A DNA stretch of 57,500 bases from Pseudomonadota bacterium (GCA_018241525.1 JAFEDR010000003.1:1-57500), one strand, 5' to 3'. Counted from the first letter of the stretch, positions 20,014 through 29,805 are shown. Numbers and translations are program-made. The notes: generated by a model not told the origin, from the sequence alone.

Positions 20014-20889
20014 ATGCAGGCCGAACCGCCCTGGACAGAGGTGTTCCGCTCGCTGGCCGTCGGTCCCTGCGACGACCGGGCCTTCGTGCTGCTCGCGCTC
20101 GGCATCCCCGCGGCGATGCACTACGCCGAGGGCAGCTACGCGCTGCTGGTGGCGGCCTCCGACGCGCCGCGGGCCCGGGTCGAGCTCGAGCGTTACGTGC
20201 TCGAGAACCGCCCGCGCCCGCGGCCGGTGCCGCCGCGGCTGCACCCGGGCGCGGCACTCGCGGCGGCGGGCTACGTGCTGCTGCTGTTCCTGGTCGCGGT
20301 GGCGAGCTCGCGTGGCCTCTTCGGCCTCGACTGGTACGAGCGCGGCGTGCTCGACGGCGCACGCGTCCGGCACGGCGAGCTCTGGCGCGCGGTGACCGCG
20401 CTGACGCTGCACGCCGACCTCGCCCACCTGCTCGCGAACTCCGGCTTCGGCGCGCTGTTCGGCGGCCTGGCGGCGCGCGTCTACGGCGCCGGCGCCGGCT
20501 GGCTGCTGGTGCTGCTGGCCGCGACGCTTGCCAACCTCGCCAACGGCCTCTGGATGGGGCCGGGGCATGCCTCGCTCGGCGCCTCGACCGCGGTGTTCGC
20601 GGCGCTCGGCGCGCTCGCGGTGCACCGCTGGCCGGCGGCGACGCGGCGCACGCGCTGGGGACTGCGCGGCGGCAGCTTCGTGGCGGCACTGGTGCTGCTC
20701 GCGCTGCTCGGCACCGGCGACGCGCACACCGACGTGCTCGCGCACGCGCTCGGTTTCGGCGCGGGGGCGGTGCTCGCCTGGCCGCTGCGGGCGCGCCCGG
20801 CACCGGCGGCCTGGGCGCCGCAGCGCCGTGCCGGCGCGGCGGCGCTCGGCCTGATCGCCGCGGCCTGGGCCGCGGCCTACTGGATGTAG
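20014..20889 (+). CDS. Rhomboid-family intramembrane serine protease
   Basis: Rhomboids cut membrane proteins inside the bilayer. The 291-aa product has a cytoplasmic N-terminal domain of about 75 residues followed by about six or seven hydrophobic segments. Family signatures are in order: HADLAHLLANSG (His133, His138, Asn142), the nucleophile loop GASTAVF (Ser191), and the catalytic His in VLAHALGFGAG (His244). Ser/His dyad and oxyanion residues are all present, so it should be active. It is the only gene on the plus strand within the fli/flg block before flgA, lying between fliC and flgL, and its last 13 bp overlap the end of flgL on the other strand. Substrate is unknown; a link to the flagellum rests only on position. 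Confidence 0.88.
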   Translation: MQAEPPWTEVFRSLAVGPCDDRAFVLLALGIPAAMHYAEGSYALLVAASDAPRARVELERYVLENRPRPRPVPPRLHPGAALAAAGYVLLLFLVAVASSRGLFGLDWYERGVLDGARVRHGELWRAVTALTLHADLAHLLANSGFGALFGGLAARVYGAGAGWLLVLLAATLANLANGLWMGPGHASLGASTAVFAALGALAVHRWPAATRRTRWGLRGGSFVAALVLLALLGTGDAHTDVLAHALGFGAGAVLAWPLRARPAPAAWAPQRRAGAAALGLIAAAWAAAYWM

Positions 20890-22082
20890 TTGAAGAGCGA
20901 GAGGTTCTGGATCTTGACGTAGGCGGCCTGCGCCGCCTGCAGGCCGGTCAGCTGCTGGTTCAGCTGCGTGACCGCCGAGGCGTAATCGAGGTCGCGCAGG
21001 TTCGACAGCGTCGACTTCAGCTGCAGCGTGACGGCGCTGTTGCTGTTGTCCTGGGTGTCGAGCGCCGAGAGCCGCGCGCCGACGTCCGAGCGCACGTTCG
21101 AGATGTTCGTCAGGCCCTGGTCGATCGCCTCGATCGCGCGGTTGACGCCGTTCTCCATCTGCGCCTGGCCGGCGCTGCCCTGCTGCGGCCCGGTCAGCGC
21201 GGTGACGAGGTTCTGCAGCGTCGTGAACAGGTCCTGGTTCGCGCTCGCGGCGACGCGGAAGCTGTCGCCGGCGACCGGCGTGCCCGACAGCTGCAGCTGC
21301 ACGCCGTTGAAGGCGACCGTCGCCCCGTCGGTGTAGGTCGCATTCGCGACCACGGTCGCGCCGGTCGAGTCGGTGACCGAGTAGGTGGTCGGGTTCGAGA
21401 AGGTCAGCGTGTACGGCGGCTTGCCGGCCGCCCACGCGGTCGGGTCGGTCACGGAGTTCGCGCCGGCGATCACCGAGCCCTGGTTCGCGGCGCCGGTGCC
21501 GACGATGAAGGTGCCGTTGCCGTTGCGAATCTGCTGGAAGACCCGCGCGCCGGTGTCGCCGTCGGCGACCTGGCGGTTGGTGCCGATCTGCACCAGGCGC
21601 TGCGTCTGGTTGCCGGCGTAGCTGAACGTGCCCGCGGTCTGGCTGAACGGCGCGGTGCCCGAGGCCGTGCCCGAGAACAGGTACTGGCCGCTGCCGTCCT
21701 GCGCGTTCGCGATCTGCAGCACGCCCTGGATCTGCTGCTGGATCTCGCCGGCGATCGAGGCGCGGGTGTCGGCCGTCTGCGAGGCGTTGGCGGCCTGCAC
21801 CGCGAGGTTGCGCACCCGCTGCAGCACGTTGGTCAGCGTCGACAGCTGGCTGTCCTCGATCGACAGCCGGCTCTGCGCGAGGTTGGCGTTGGTGCCGTAC
21901 TGGCTGATCTGGTCGATCGAGGACTGGATCTCGAGCGCCTGGGTCGCCGCCGAGGGGTCCTGCGAGGGTTGGCTGAAGCGCAGCCCGGTCGAGATCTGCT
22001 GCTGCGTCTGCGCGAGGTTGGTCTGCTGCTGGCCGAGGGCGTCGAGGAACGCCTGGCTCATGTAGCTCGAGGAGATGCGCAT
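20877..22082 (-). CDS. flgL: Flagellar hook-filament junction protein FlgL
   Basis: FlgL (HAP3) links the hook to the flagellin filament. From ATG 22082 the product is 401 aa. It has flagellin-like N-terminal helices (MRISSSYMSQAFLDAL, TGLRFSQPSQDPSAATQAL) and C-terminal helices (RDLDYASAVTQLNQQLTGL ending NLSLFNYIQ). The frame stays open far upstream, through the antisense of flgK, but only this segment is protein-like. The ATG lies 2 bp after the flgK stop and has AGGAG upstream. It is the last gene of the flgB-flgL series. Confidence 0.97.
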   Translation of the reverse strand: MRISSSYMSQAFLDALGQQQTNLAQTQQQISTGLRFSQPSQDPSAATQALEIQSSIDQISQYGTNANLAQSRLSIEDSQLSTLTNVLQRVRNLAVQAANASQTADTRASIAGEIQQQIQGVLQIANAQDGSGQYLFSGTASGTAPFSQTAGTFSYAGNQTQRLVQIGTNRQVADGDTGARVFQQIRNGNGTFIVGTGAANQGSVIAGANSVTDPTAWAAGKPPYTLTFSNPTTYSVTDSTGATVVANATYTDGATVAFNGVQLQLSGTPVAGDSFRVAASANQDLFTTLQNLVTALTGPQQGSAGQAQMENGVNRAIEAIDQGLTNISNVRSDVGARLSALDTQDNSNSAVTLQLKSTLSNLRDLDYASAVTQLNQQLTGLQAAQAAYVKIQNLSLFNYIQ

Positions 22083-22084
22083 GG

Positions 22085-24031
22085 CTAGACCTTCACCGCG
22101 GCGAGCAGCGTCTGGAAGAGCGTGTCGGCGGTCGCGACGACCTTGGCGGCGGCGGCATAGGCCTGCTGCCACTTGAGCATGTTGGCGGCTTCCTCGTCGA
22201 GGTTGACGCCGGAGACGTTCGAGACGGCCTGCTGGGCCTGGTTCACGACCGCTTGCTGGGCGCTCTGCGACACGTTCGCCTGCTGGGTCACGGTGCCGAC
22301 GACGCCGACCAGCGTCGCGAAGCCGGAGCTGAGCCCGACCGTGCCGCCGACCAGCACGCCCGACGACTGCAGCTGCGCCATCGCGAGCGCGTTGCGGTTG
22401 TCGCCGGCGCCGCTCGTGTTCGGGCCGATCGAGAAGCTGTCGCCGGTGGTCGGCACGCCGGTGATCTGCACCGTCCAGCCACCGGCGACCGCCGGCGGGC
22501 CGGCGCTGCCGGGCGCCTGGATGGTCGCGCCCGAGGTGTAGGTGAACGGGCCCGACACGGTCGCCGCCGGCGTCGTCGCCTGCGTGATCTGGTAGGTGGT
22601 CGGGCTCAGGAAGGTGATCGTCGCCGGCACCAGCAGCCGCGGGTCGGCGCCGTTGGCGACGCTGCCGGCGCTGATCGTGGCGTTGCCGGCGTTGGCGAGC
22701 GCGGCGCTCGTCTGCAGCGCCCCGGCCGCGGCGATGCCGCGCGGGTCGGTCAGCGAGGTCGCGATGGTGCGCGCCGCGTTCGCGGTCGGGCGCAGCTCGA
22801 AGCTGTCGTTGCTGGCCGGCACGCCGCTCAGCGTCAGGCTCACGCCGCCGATCACCAGCGGGTTCGCGACGCTGCCGGTGCCGGTCACGGTGACGGCCTG
22901 GCCGGTCGAGACCGCGGTCGCGGTCCACGTGCCGCCCTGGTAGCGCAGCAGGTAGTCGTCGGTGGTCAGCGCGCCGACGCTGGTCGCCACCGGCGTCAGG
23001 CTCGCGCCGCCGGTGTTCTTCGAGTTCGGGAACACGCTCGCGTTGCCGACCGAGAAGATCGGCTTGCCGAGCTGGCCGTTCTGGTCGAAGCCAATCGCCT
23101 GCTGGCCATTGACCTGCGAGGCGAGGCCGGCGGCGATGCGGCCGAGGCCGTTCAGCGTCGGGTCGATCAGCTGCGTCTTGACCTGCAGCAGGCCACCGAG
23201 GGTGCCGCCGCTGATCGAGGAGGTGATCACCTGCTGGGCGCTGCCGCTGCCGAAGCCGATGCCGAGCTGCGAGGTGTCGTAGCTGTCGGGCACGGTCGAC
23301 AGCTGCGTGGTCTGGTTGCGCACCACGAGCGGCTGGCCGTTGCCGACGAACACGTCGATCGAGCCGTCGCTCTCGGTGTTGGTGCGCACGTTGACGAGCG
23401 AGGACAACTGGTTCAGCAGCGTGTCGCGCTGGTCGAGCAGGTCGTTCGGCTGCGCGCCGCCGGCGTTGCCGACCGCGGTCGCGATCTGGTCGTTGAGCTT
23501 CGCGATCGAGGCCGTCAGGTTGTTGATGTTGCCGACGGTCGTGGTGATCTGCGAATTGATGTTGCCCTGCAGGGTGTCGAGCTGCCCGGCCGTCTGGCTG
23601 ATCGAGTTCGCGAGCCCCTGCGCCTGCGACAGCACCTGCTGGCGGTTGCTGGCGGAGGTCGGATCGCTGGCGAGCGTCTGCCAGGAGTTGAAGAACGCGG
23701 TCAGCGCGCTCGAGATGCCGTTGGTCGTGCCGCCGACGAGGTTGTCGACCTGGTTGGCGATGTTGAGGAACGCGGTCTGCTGGCCGAGCAGGCCGCTGCC
23801 GGTGCGCAGCTGGTCGACCGAGAACTGGTCGTAGGCGCGGTTGACGCTGCCGACGTCGACGCCGTTGCCGATGTACACGCCCGCCGAGGCGTCGGGCTGG
23901 CGGTCGGCCAGGTTCACGATCTGGCGGCTGTAGCCCGGCGTGTTCGCATTCGTGATGTTATTGCCGGTCACGGCGAGCGACCGCTCGAAGGCGAGCAGTC
24001 CGGACAGCGCGGTGTTGATGATATCGGCCAT
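22085..24031 (-). CDS. flgK: Flagellar hook-associated protein FlgK
   Basis: FlgK (HAP1) joins hook to filament. From ATG 24031, with an AGGGG box, the product is 648 aa. The N-terminal rod/hook motif reads ALSGLLAFERSLAVTGNNIT followed by NANTPGYSRQIV. The C-terminal helix reads VNLDEEAANMLKWQQAY and ends VADTLFQTLLAAVKV. Internal Thr/Gly-rich domains are larger than in enteric FlgK. The open frame reaches 24289, but the added residues are Arg-rich shadow of flgJ. Confidence 0.97.
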   Translation of the reverse strand: MADIINTALSGLLAFERSLAVTGNNITNANTPGYSRQIVNLADRQPDASAGVYIGNGVDVGSVNRAYDQFSVDQLRTGSGLLGQQTAFLNIANQVDNLVGGTTNGISSALTAFFNSWQTLASDPTSASNRQQVLSQAQGLANSISQTAGQLDTLQGNINSQITTTVGNINNLTASIAKLNDQIATAVGNAGGAQPNDLLDQRDTLLNQLSSLVNVRTNTESDGSIDVFVGNGQPLVVRNQTTQLSTVPDSYDTSQLGIGFGSGSAQQVITSSISGGTLGGLLQVKTQLIDPTLNGLGRIAAGLASQVNGQQAIGFDQNGQLGKPIFSVGNASVFPNSKNTGGASLTPVATSVGALTTDDYLLRYQGGTWTATAVSTGQAVTVTGTGSVANPLVIGGVSLTLSGVPASNDSFELRPTANAARTIATSLTDPRGIAAAGALQTSAALANAGNATISAGSVANGADPRLLVPATITFLSPTTYQITQATTPAATVSGPFTYTSGATIQAPGSAGPPAVAGGWTVQITGVPTTGDSFSIGPNTSGAGDNRNALAMAQLQSSGVLVGGTVGLSSGFATLVGVVGTVTQQANVSQSAQQAVVNQAQQAVSNVSGVNLDEEAANMLKWQQAYAAAAKVVATADTLFQTLLAAVKV

Positions 24032-24083
24032 GTCACTCGCCCCTGGAAATGGCGCCCGCCGCTTCCGCCGGCGGCGCCTACCG

Positions 24084-25121
24084 CTAGAAGATCGGCTCGC
24101 TCGCCTCGTCCTTGAGGCCGGCCACGGCGGACCGGAACGTGTCCGAGCGCAAAACTGCCGCGATCTTCGCCGAATAGGCAGGATCTGTGGCGTATCCGGC
24201 GCCCTGTAGCGCCGAAACGTAGCGAACGGGATCCGTGCCCTGACGCAGCGCCTCGGCGTAGCGGTCGTGCCCGCTGACGAAGGCGACATAATCCTGGAAG
24301 CCGTGGGCGATCGAGTCGTAGGCCCGGAACGGCTCGCGGCGCCGCTCGGGCACCCCGCCCGTGTACTCGAGCGTGTCCTTGAAGACCCGCCGCCCGTCCC
24401 AGCGGTCGCCGGCCTTGATGCCGAAGAGGTTGTAGCTCGAGCCGGCCGCGCCGGCAGGCACTTGCCGGCCCCAGTTCGTCTCGAGCGCCGCCTGCGCGAT
24501 CAGCGCATCGCGGCTGACGCCGAGGGCGCGGGCCGCCGCGGTCGCGGACGGCAGCACCCGGTTCACGAACTCCTCGGGCGTCGCCGCGATCGCCCCGTCC
24601 GGCGTCGCGCCCGCGGCGGCCGCGGGTGCCTCGGGCAGCGGCTCCGTCGGCGGCGCCTCGGCGCTCGCCTCGACCGCGGCCTGGCTGCCGGCGGCGGCGA
24701 CGTCGGCGGCCGCCGCGACCGGGACCGCCGCGCCGCTGCGCCGCGCGAGCTTGCCGTAGCCCTGCCCGGCCGGCGGCGGCACGGGCGGCGTCAGGCTCTT
24801 GACCAGGAGGTCCGCGATGCCGAGGCCGCGGCCCTGCGACAGCGTCTGCGCGAGCTGCTGGTCGAACATGTCCTGGTAGAAGCGCGACTCGTGGCTGTCG
24901 AAGAGCCCGTCGCCGAGCTTCGCGTCGCGCATCGACTTCAGCATCATGCCGATGAACAGCGACTCGAACTGCTGCGCGACCGCGCGCAGCGTCTTCGGGT
25001 CCTGCGGCGCCTGCTGGCTCGCGGTCCTGAGCGCGTCGAGCCCGGAGAAGTCGAGCGCGCTCTTCGCCTCCGCGGCGGTGGCGGCGGCGGGCAGCGTACC
25101 GAGCGGCTGGACGGCGCTCAT
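24084..25121 (-). CDS. flgJ: Rod cap protein and peptidoglycan hydrolase FlgJ
   Basis: FlgJ caps the growing rod and opens the murein. The 345-aa product has both domains. The N-terminal rod-binding domain (about 40-110; RAVAQQFESLFIGMMLKSMR) is followed by an Ala/Pro linker (110-180). The C-terminal glucosaminidase/muramidase domain (about 180-345) carries the likely catalytic Glu214 in AQAALETNWGR, then the family motifs YNLFGIKAG and FRAYDS. Start ATG 25121, 4 bp after the flgI stop. The two-domain form is typical of beta- and gammaproteobacteria; alphaproteobacterial FlgJ lacks the enzyme. Confidence 0.97.
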   Translation of the reverse strand: MSAVQPLGTLPAAATAAEAKSALDFSGLDALRTASQQAPQDPKTLRAVAQQFESLFIGMMLKSMRDAKLGDGLFDSHESRFYQDMFDQQLAQTLSQGRGLGIADLLVKSLTPPVPPPAGQGYGKLARRSGAAVPVAAAADVAAAGSQAAVEASAEAPPTEPLPEAPAAAAGATPDGAIAATPEEFVNRVLPSATAAARALGVSRDALIAQAALETNWGRQVPAGAAGSSYNLFGIKAGDRWDGRRVFKDTLEYTGGVPERRREPFRAYDSIAHGFQDYVAFVSGHDRYAEALRQGTDPVRYVSALQGAGYATDPAYSAKIAAVLRSDTFRSAVAGLKDEASEPIF

Positions 25122-25125
25122 CGGC

Positions 25126-26247
25126 TCAGATCACGATCAGCTGGGCGTGCAGCGCGCCCGCCTGCTGCAGCGCTTCGAGGATCGCCACCAGGTCGCCGGG
25201 CGCCGCCCCGACCTGGTTCACCGCCCGCACGATCTCGTCGAGCGACACGCCGGGCTCGAACAGGAACATCCGGCTCGCCTTCTGCTGCACGTCGATGGTC
25301 GAGTCGGGCGTGGTCACGGTGGTGCCCTGGGCGAGCGCGTTCGGCTGGCTGACGCGCTGCTCCTCCTTGATCGTGACGGTCAGCGAGCCGTGCGAGACCG
25401 CCGCCGGGCTGACCCGCACGTGGTCGCCGATCACGACCGTGCCGGTGCGCGAGTTGATGATCACGCGCGCCGCCGCCTCGCCCGGGTCGAGCTCGAGGTT
25501 CTCGAGCGCGGCCAGGAACGCGACCCGCTGGCCGGCGTCGAGCGGCGCGCGCACGCGCACCGAGGCCGCGTCGATCGGCGCCGCGACGTCGCCGCCGAGC
25601 TCCTGGTTGACGCGCGCCGCGAGCCGCGTCGCGGTCGTGAAGTCGGCGCTGTGCAGGCTCAGCGTCAGCGTGTCGCCGTTCGCGAACGAGGACGGCACCG
25701 CGCGCTCGACGGTCGCGCCGTTCGGCACGCGGCCGGAGGTCGGCACGTTGACGGTGACCTTCGAGCCGTCGTTGGCCTGCGCGCCGAAGCCGTTGACGAC
25801 CAGGTTGCCCTGCGCGATCGCGTACACCTGGCCGTCGAGGCCCTTGAGCGCGGTCACGAGCAGCGAGCCGCCGCGCAGGCTCTTGGCGTTGCCGATCGAG
25901 CTCACGGTCACGTCGATCGTCTGGCCGGGCTTCACGAAGGCCGGCAGCTCGGCGTGCACCGCGACCGCGGCCACGTTCTTGAGCTGCGGCGGCGTGCCGG
26001 CCGGCAGCGTGATGCCCATCTGCTTCAGCCAGTTCAGCAGCGCCTGGGTCGTGAACGGCGCCTGGGTCGTCTGGTCGCCGGAGCCGTCGAGGCCGACCAC
26101 GAGGCCATAGCCGATCAGCTGGTTCGGGCGCACGCCCTCGACCACCGCGAGGTCCTTGACGCGCTGGGTGGCGGCGCCGGTGGCGTGGGCGGCGACGGCC
26201 AGGGTGAGGCCGGCGAAGAGCGCTGCGAGTCGCGGGGCGAGCGTCAT
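25126..26247 (-). CDS. flgI: Flagellar P-ring protein FlgI
   Basis: FlgI forms the periplasmic P-ring around the rod and needs the chaperone FlgA. The 373-aa product starts with a Sec signal peptide (to about residue 25), then the conserved opening [25 protein letters not shown], and ends with the typical [18 protein letters not shown]. Start ATG 26247, 9 bp after flgH. Length is standard. Confidence 0.98.
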   Translation of the reverse strand: MTLAPRLAALFAGLTLAVAAHATGAATQRVKDLAVVEGVRPNQLIGYGLVVGLDGSGDQTTQAPFTTQALLNWLKQMGITLPAGTPPQLKNVAAVAVHAELPAFVKPGQTIDVTVSSIGNAKSLRGGSLLVTALKGLDGQVYAIAQGNLVVNGFGAQANDGSKVTVNVPTSGRVPNGATVERAVPSSFANGDTLTLSLHSADFTTATRLAARVNQELGGDVAAPIDAASVRVRAPLDAGQRVAFLAALENLELDPGEAAARVIINSRTGTVVIGDHVRVSPAAVSHGSLTVTIKEEQRVSQPNALAQGTTVTTPDSTIDVQQKASRMFLFEPGVSLDEIVRAVNQVGAAPGDLVAILEALQQAGALHAQLIVI

Positions 26248-26256
26248 GGCGGGTCC

Positions 26257-26943
26257 TCAGAAGGGCGCGAGCGGCGAGCTGAAGAAACGCGCCAGCCAGC
26301 CGGGCTTGTTGGCGCCGTCGATGACGCCCTTGCCGTTGTAGCTGATGCGGGCGTCGGCGATGCGGTCGGAGGTGACCGAGTTGTCGGACTGCACGTCGAC
26401 GACGCGCACCACGCCCTGCACGCGCACGTACTCCTCGCCCTGGTTGAGCTGCAGCGCCTTCTCGCCGGAGATCAGCAGGTTGCCGTTCGGCAGCACCTCG
26501 GTGACGACCGCGGTGATGCTGCCGGTCAGCGCGTTCTGCTGGGTCGCGGTGCCGTTGCCGGTGAAGGCGCGCTTGGCGCCGAGCGTGGTGTCGCCGTTCA
26601 GCGGGATCTTGCCGGCGAACACCGGCGCGGTGATCGCGGTCGAGTTGTCCTTCTGCGTCTGCGTGCTCGCGGTCTTCGAGGCGTTGAAGGCCTCGTTCAG
26701 GCGGATCGTGATCACGTCGCCGACGCGGTGGCCGCGCGGGTCCTCGAAGAACGCCACCGACTGCACCGGCTGGTAGATCGCGCCGCCCGAGGCCGGCACG
26801 ACGTTCTGCGCGGCGCGGTAGGCCGGGCCCTGCGCCGCCGGCGGCAGCTTCGGGTTCGAGATGAGGCCGGCGCTGCAGGCGCCGAGCGGCAGCAGCACGA
26901 GCGCGGCGAGCGCGGCGCGGCGCGGGGACGGGCGGGCGGCCAT
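26257..26943 (-). CDS. flgH: Flagellar L-ring lipoprotein FlgH
   Basis: FlgH forms the outer-membrane L-ring. ATG 26943 yields 228 aa with a lipoprotein signal (VLLPLGAC; lipidated Cys about 23). The family core includes FFEDPRGHRVGDVITIRL, the long Thr/Asn-rich strand region, and the C-terminal motif VRVVDVQSDNSVTSDRIADA. The open frame upstream to 27723 is a shadow of flgG. It lies 8 bp after flgG. Confidence 0.97.
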   Translation of the reverse strand: MAARPSPRRAALAALVLLPLGACSAGLISNPKLPPAAQGPAYRAAQNVVPASGGAIYQPVQSVAFFEDPRGHRVGDVITIRLNEAFNASKTASTQTQKDNSTAITAPVFAGKIPLNGDTTLGAKRAFTGNGTATQQNALTGSITAVVTEVLPNGNLLISGEKALQLNQGEEYVRVQGVVRVVDVQSDNSVTSDRIADARISYNGKGVIDGANKPGWLARFFSSPLAPF

Positions 26944-26951
26944 CGGCGTCC

Positions 26952-27737
26952 TCACAGGTTCTGCGTCAGGTAGTTGAGCATCTGGCTGGTCGTCTCGATC
27001 GACTTCGAGTTCATCTCGTAGGCGCGCTGCGTCTCGATCATCGAGACGAGCTCCTGCACGACGTTGACGTTCGAGCCCTCGAGGTTGCCCTGCAGCAGCG
27101 TGCCGAGGCCGTTGAGGCCGGGGGTGCCGACCTGCGGCGCGCCGCTCGCGGCCGACTCGGTCAGCAGGTTCTGGCCGCGCGGCTCGAGCCCGGCGTTGTT
27201 GGCGAAGCCGACCAGCTGGATCTGGCCGACGGTGGTCGGCGCGGTCGAGCCCGGCGACAGCACGCTGACCGTGCCGTCCGAGCCGATCGTCACCGAGATC
27301 GCGTTCTGCGGCACGGTGATCGGCGGCTGCAGCTGGTAGCCGGCGCTGGTGACCACCTGGCCCTGCGAGTTCAGCTGGAAGGTGCCGTCGCGGGTGTAGC
27401 CGAGCGTGCCGTCCGGCATCAGCACCTGGAAGAAGCCGTTGCCCTGGATCGCGACGTCGAGCGCGTTGGAGGTGCTCGTCAGGCTGCCCTGCGTGAACAC
27501 CTTCTCGGTCGCGACCACGCGCACGCCGGTGCCGATGTACATGCCGGACGGCAGCTGCGTGTCCTGGGTGCTCTGCGAGCCGACCTGGCGGACGTTCTGG
27601 TAGATCAGGTCCTGGAACACGCCGCGGCTCTGCTTGTAGCCGGTCGTGTTGACGTTGGCGATGTTGTTGGAGATCACGGCCATGCGCGTGTCCTGCGCAT
27701 CGAGACCGGTCTTTGCTGCCCACAGTGCGGGAGTCAT
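26952..27737 (-). CDS. flgG: Flagellar distal rod protein FlgG
   Basis: FlgG builds the distal rod. The 261-aa product begins ALWAAKTGLDAQDTRMAVI and continues with the rod motif SNNIANVNTTGYK. It contains the FlgG-specific segment around QSTQDTQLPSGMYIGTGVRV, and ends EMNSKSIETTSQMLNYLTQ. Start ATG 27737; flgF ends 37 bp upstream. Confidence 0.98.
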   Translation of the reverse strand: MTPALWAAKTGLDAQDTRMAVISNNIANVNTTGYKQSRGVFQDLIYQNVRQVGSQSTQDTQLPSGMYIGTGVRVVATEKVFTQGSLTSTSNALDVAIQGNGFFQVLMPDGTLGYTRDGTFQLNSQGQVVTSAGYQLQPPITVPQNAISVTIGSDGTVSVLSPGSTAPTTVGQIQLVGFANNAGLEPRGQNLLTESAASGAPQVGTPGLNGLGTLLQGNLEGSNVNVVQELVSMIETQRAYEMNSKSIETTSQMLNYLTQNL

Positions 27738-27774
27738 GGATCAGTGCCTCTCAGGGTCCGGGGGTGCGTCCGCC

Positions 27775-28515
27775 TCAGGCGGCGGACAGCAGCTTCTGCG
27801 CCGCGGCGCCGTCCTGGTCGACGGTGCTCATCAGGCGCGTCTGCATGTCGAAGAGCCGCGCGAGCTCGATCATCTCGACGAGCGCGCGCGGGGCGTTCAC
27901 GTTGCTGGCCTCGAGCGCGCCGGAGGCGACCTGCACGCCGGCATCGGCCGGCGCCGGCTGGCGGTCGCGGGTGCGCACCAGGCCGTCGAGTCCCTTGACG
28001 AGCGAGGCCTCGGGCGGGTTCACGAGCTTGAGGCGCGCCACCGCGCTCGCGCCCTTGGCGCCGACGCCCTGCGGCACGATGGTCACCGTGCCGTCGCTGC
28101 CGATCGAGACGCTGTCGGCGGGCGGCACGCTGATCGGGCCGCCGTCGCCGAGCACCGGCAGGCCGTCGGCCGTCATCAGCAGCCCGTCCGGGTTCAGGTG
28201 CAGGTCGCCGCCGCGGGTGTAGGCCTCGCTGCCGTCGCGCGCCTGCACCGCGAGCCAGCCCTTGCCGAGCACCGCGACGTCGAGCGGCGCGCCGGTCTGG
28301 GTGACCGCGCCCTGGTCGGTCGAGAAGCCGGAGGCATCGGTCACCGCGTTGACGCGGGTCGCGAAGCCCGGGCCCGACACCAGCGCCGGCGAGATCGCGT
28401 GCAGGTCGGCGCGGAAGCCCACCGTGCTCACGTTCGCGAGGTTCTGCGCCAGCACCGACTGCGCCGCCAGGATCTGCGCGGCGCCGGTCATTCCCACGTA
28501 CAGCGAACGGTCCAT
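27775..28515 (-). CDS. flgF: Flagellar proximal rod protein FlgF
   Basis: FlgF is a proximal rod subunit. The 246-aa product begins DRSLYVGMTGAAQILAAQ, has the rod motif QNLANVSTVGFR, and ends with the shared C-terminal helix VEMIELARLFDMQTRLMST. Start ATG 28515, 27 bp after flgE. Length and order (flgE-flgF-flgG) are standard. Confidence 0.97.
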   Translation of the reverse strand: MDRSLYVGMTGAAQILAAQSVLAQNLANVSTVGFRADLHAISPALVSGPGFATRVNAVTDASGFSTDQGAVTQTGAPLDVAVLGKGWLAVQARDGSEAYTRGGDLHLNPDGLLMTADGLPVLGDGGPISVPPADSVSIGSDGTVTIVPQGVGAKGASAVARLKLVNPPEASLVKGLDGLVRTRDRQPAPADAGVQVASGALEASNVNAPRALVEMIELARLFDMQTRLMSTVDQDGAAAQKLLSAA

Positions 28516-28542
28516 CAGGGTCGTCCCTCGTCAGCCTGCCGA

Positions 28543-29769
28543 TCAGCGGATCTGCAGGATCGTCTGCGTGATCTGGTCGTCGGTCGTGATCATCTGCGCG
28601 TTGGCCTGGAAGGCGCGCTGCGCGGTGATCATGTCGACCAGCTCCTTGGTGAGGTCGACGTTCGAGGCCTCGAGCGCGCCCGACTGCACCAGGCCGATGT
28701 TCGAGGACCCGGCCGTGCCGCGGATCACGTTGCCGGAGGCGAAGGTCTCGGACCAGTTCGAGTGGCCGAGCGGCGCGAGGCCCTGCGGGTTCGGGAAGGT
28801 CGAGATCGCGAGCTGGCCGAGCGTCAGCGAGCGGCCGTTGGTGTACTTGGCCGAGACGATGCCGGTGTTGTCGACGTTGATGGTCGTCAGCTGGCCGGTC
28901 GAGTAGCCGTCCTGGGTCACGGTGTTGACCGCGAACTGGTTGCCGTACTGCGTCGTGCCCGACAGGTCGACCGTCACGTTCAGCGCGCTCGCGCCGGTGG
29001 TCGGCGTGTAGGCGGGGAAGCTGTAGGTTGCGTTCGCCGGCGACGGCGGGATCTGGATCACGCCGGCCGAGTCGAACTGCAGCGTCTGCACGCCGCCCAC
29101 CTGGGTGCCGTCGACGGTCATCGCGACGTTCCAGGCGTTCGCGCCGGCCTGCTTGATGAAGTAGAAGCTCGCGGTGTGCTGGTAGCCGAGCGAGTCGTAC
29201 ACCGCGGTCGAGGTGGTGTTGTTGTAGCTGAGCGGGTCGGTCGGGTTGAACGGCGTGTTGACCGGCACCGCGGCGTTGGCGGGCAGGTTGACGTTCGCGT
29301 TGACCGCGGTGGTCGCCTGCGGCGCGCTCTGCGAGGTGTTGAGCTGCAGGTCCTGCAGCGCGCCGGTGTTGAACGTGCCGTTCGGCAGCGACGGGTACAC
29401 CTGCAGCCGCTGGTTCTGGCTGTTGACGACGTAGCCGGTGCGGTCGACGCTGAACGTGCCGTTGCGCGTGTAGTAGTAGCCGCTGTTGTCGTGCAGCGTG
29501 AAGAACCCCTGGCCGCTGATCGCGAGGTCGAGGTTGTTGCCGGTCTGGGTGATGTTGCCCTGCGTGAACTGCTCGTCGATGCCGGCGATGGTCACGCCCT
29601 CACCGGACTGGTTGGAGCTCAGGTTCAGCGAGCCGGTCGCATAGACGTCGGCGAAGTTCACGCGCGAGGTCTTGAAGCCGGTGGTGTTGGAGTTGGCGAT
29701 GTTGTTGGCGACGACGTCGAGCGCGCTCGAGGTGGCGTCGAGGCCGGACAGGGAAACGCGAAAAGGCAT
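28543..29769 (-). CDS. flgE: Flagellar hook protein FlgE
   Basis: FlgE polymerises into the hook. The 408-aa product has the N-terminal SGLDATSSALDVVANNIANS motif, then NTTGFKTSRVNFADVY. The central FlgE D1/D2 region (from about 75; SGQGFFTLHDNSG) follows, and the C-terminal helix (VDLTKELVDMITAQRAFQA, then TTDDQITQTILQIR) ends the protein. Start ATG 29769. It lies between flgD (hook cap) and flgF. Confidence 0.98.
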   Translation of the reverse strand: MPFRVSLSGLDATSSALDVVANNIANSNTTGFKTSRVNFADVYATGSLNLSSNQSGEGVTIAGIDEQFTQGNITQTGNNLDLAISGQGFFTLHDNSGYYYTRNGTFSVDRTGYVVNSQNQRLQVYPSLPNGTFNTGALQDLQLNTSQSAPQATTAVNANVNLPANAAVPVNTPFNPTDPLSYNNTTSTAVYDSLGYQHTASFYFIKQAGANAWNVAMTVDGTQVGGVQTLQFDSAGVIQIPPSPANATYSFPAYTPTTGASALNVTVDLSGTTQYGNQFAVNTVTQDGYSTGQLTTINVDNTGIVSAKYTNGRSLTLGQLAISTFPNPQGLAPLGHSNWSETFASGNVIRGTAGSSNIGLVQSGALEASNVDLTKELVDMITAQRAFQANAQMITTDDQITQTILQIR

Positions 29770-29805
29770 GGCTGTGCTCCGCTTTGAAGGGGTGGGACGG
29801 TGGCG

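Noticed and set aside
24017..24030. GCCGATATC resembling a sigma-28 -10 element at flgK
   Set aside because: It is the first codons of flgK (Met-Ala-Asp-Ile) and has no -35 element at the right distance.
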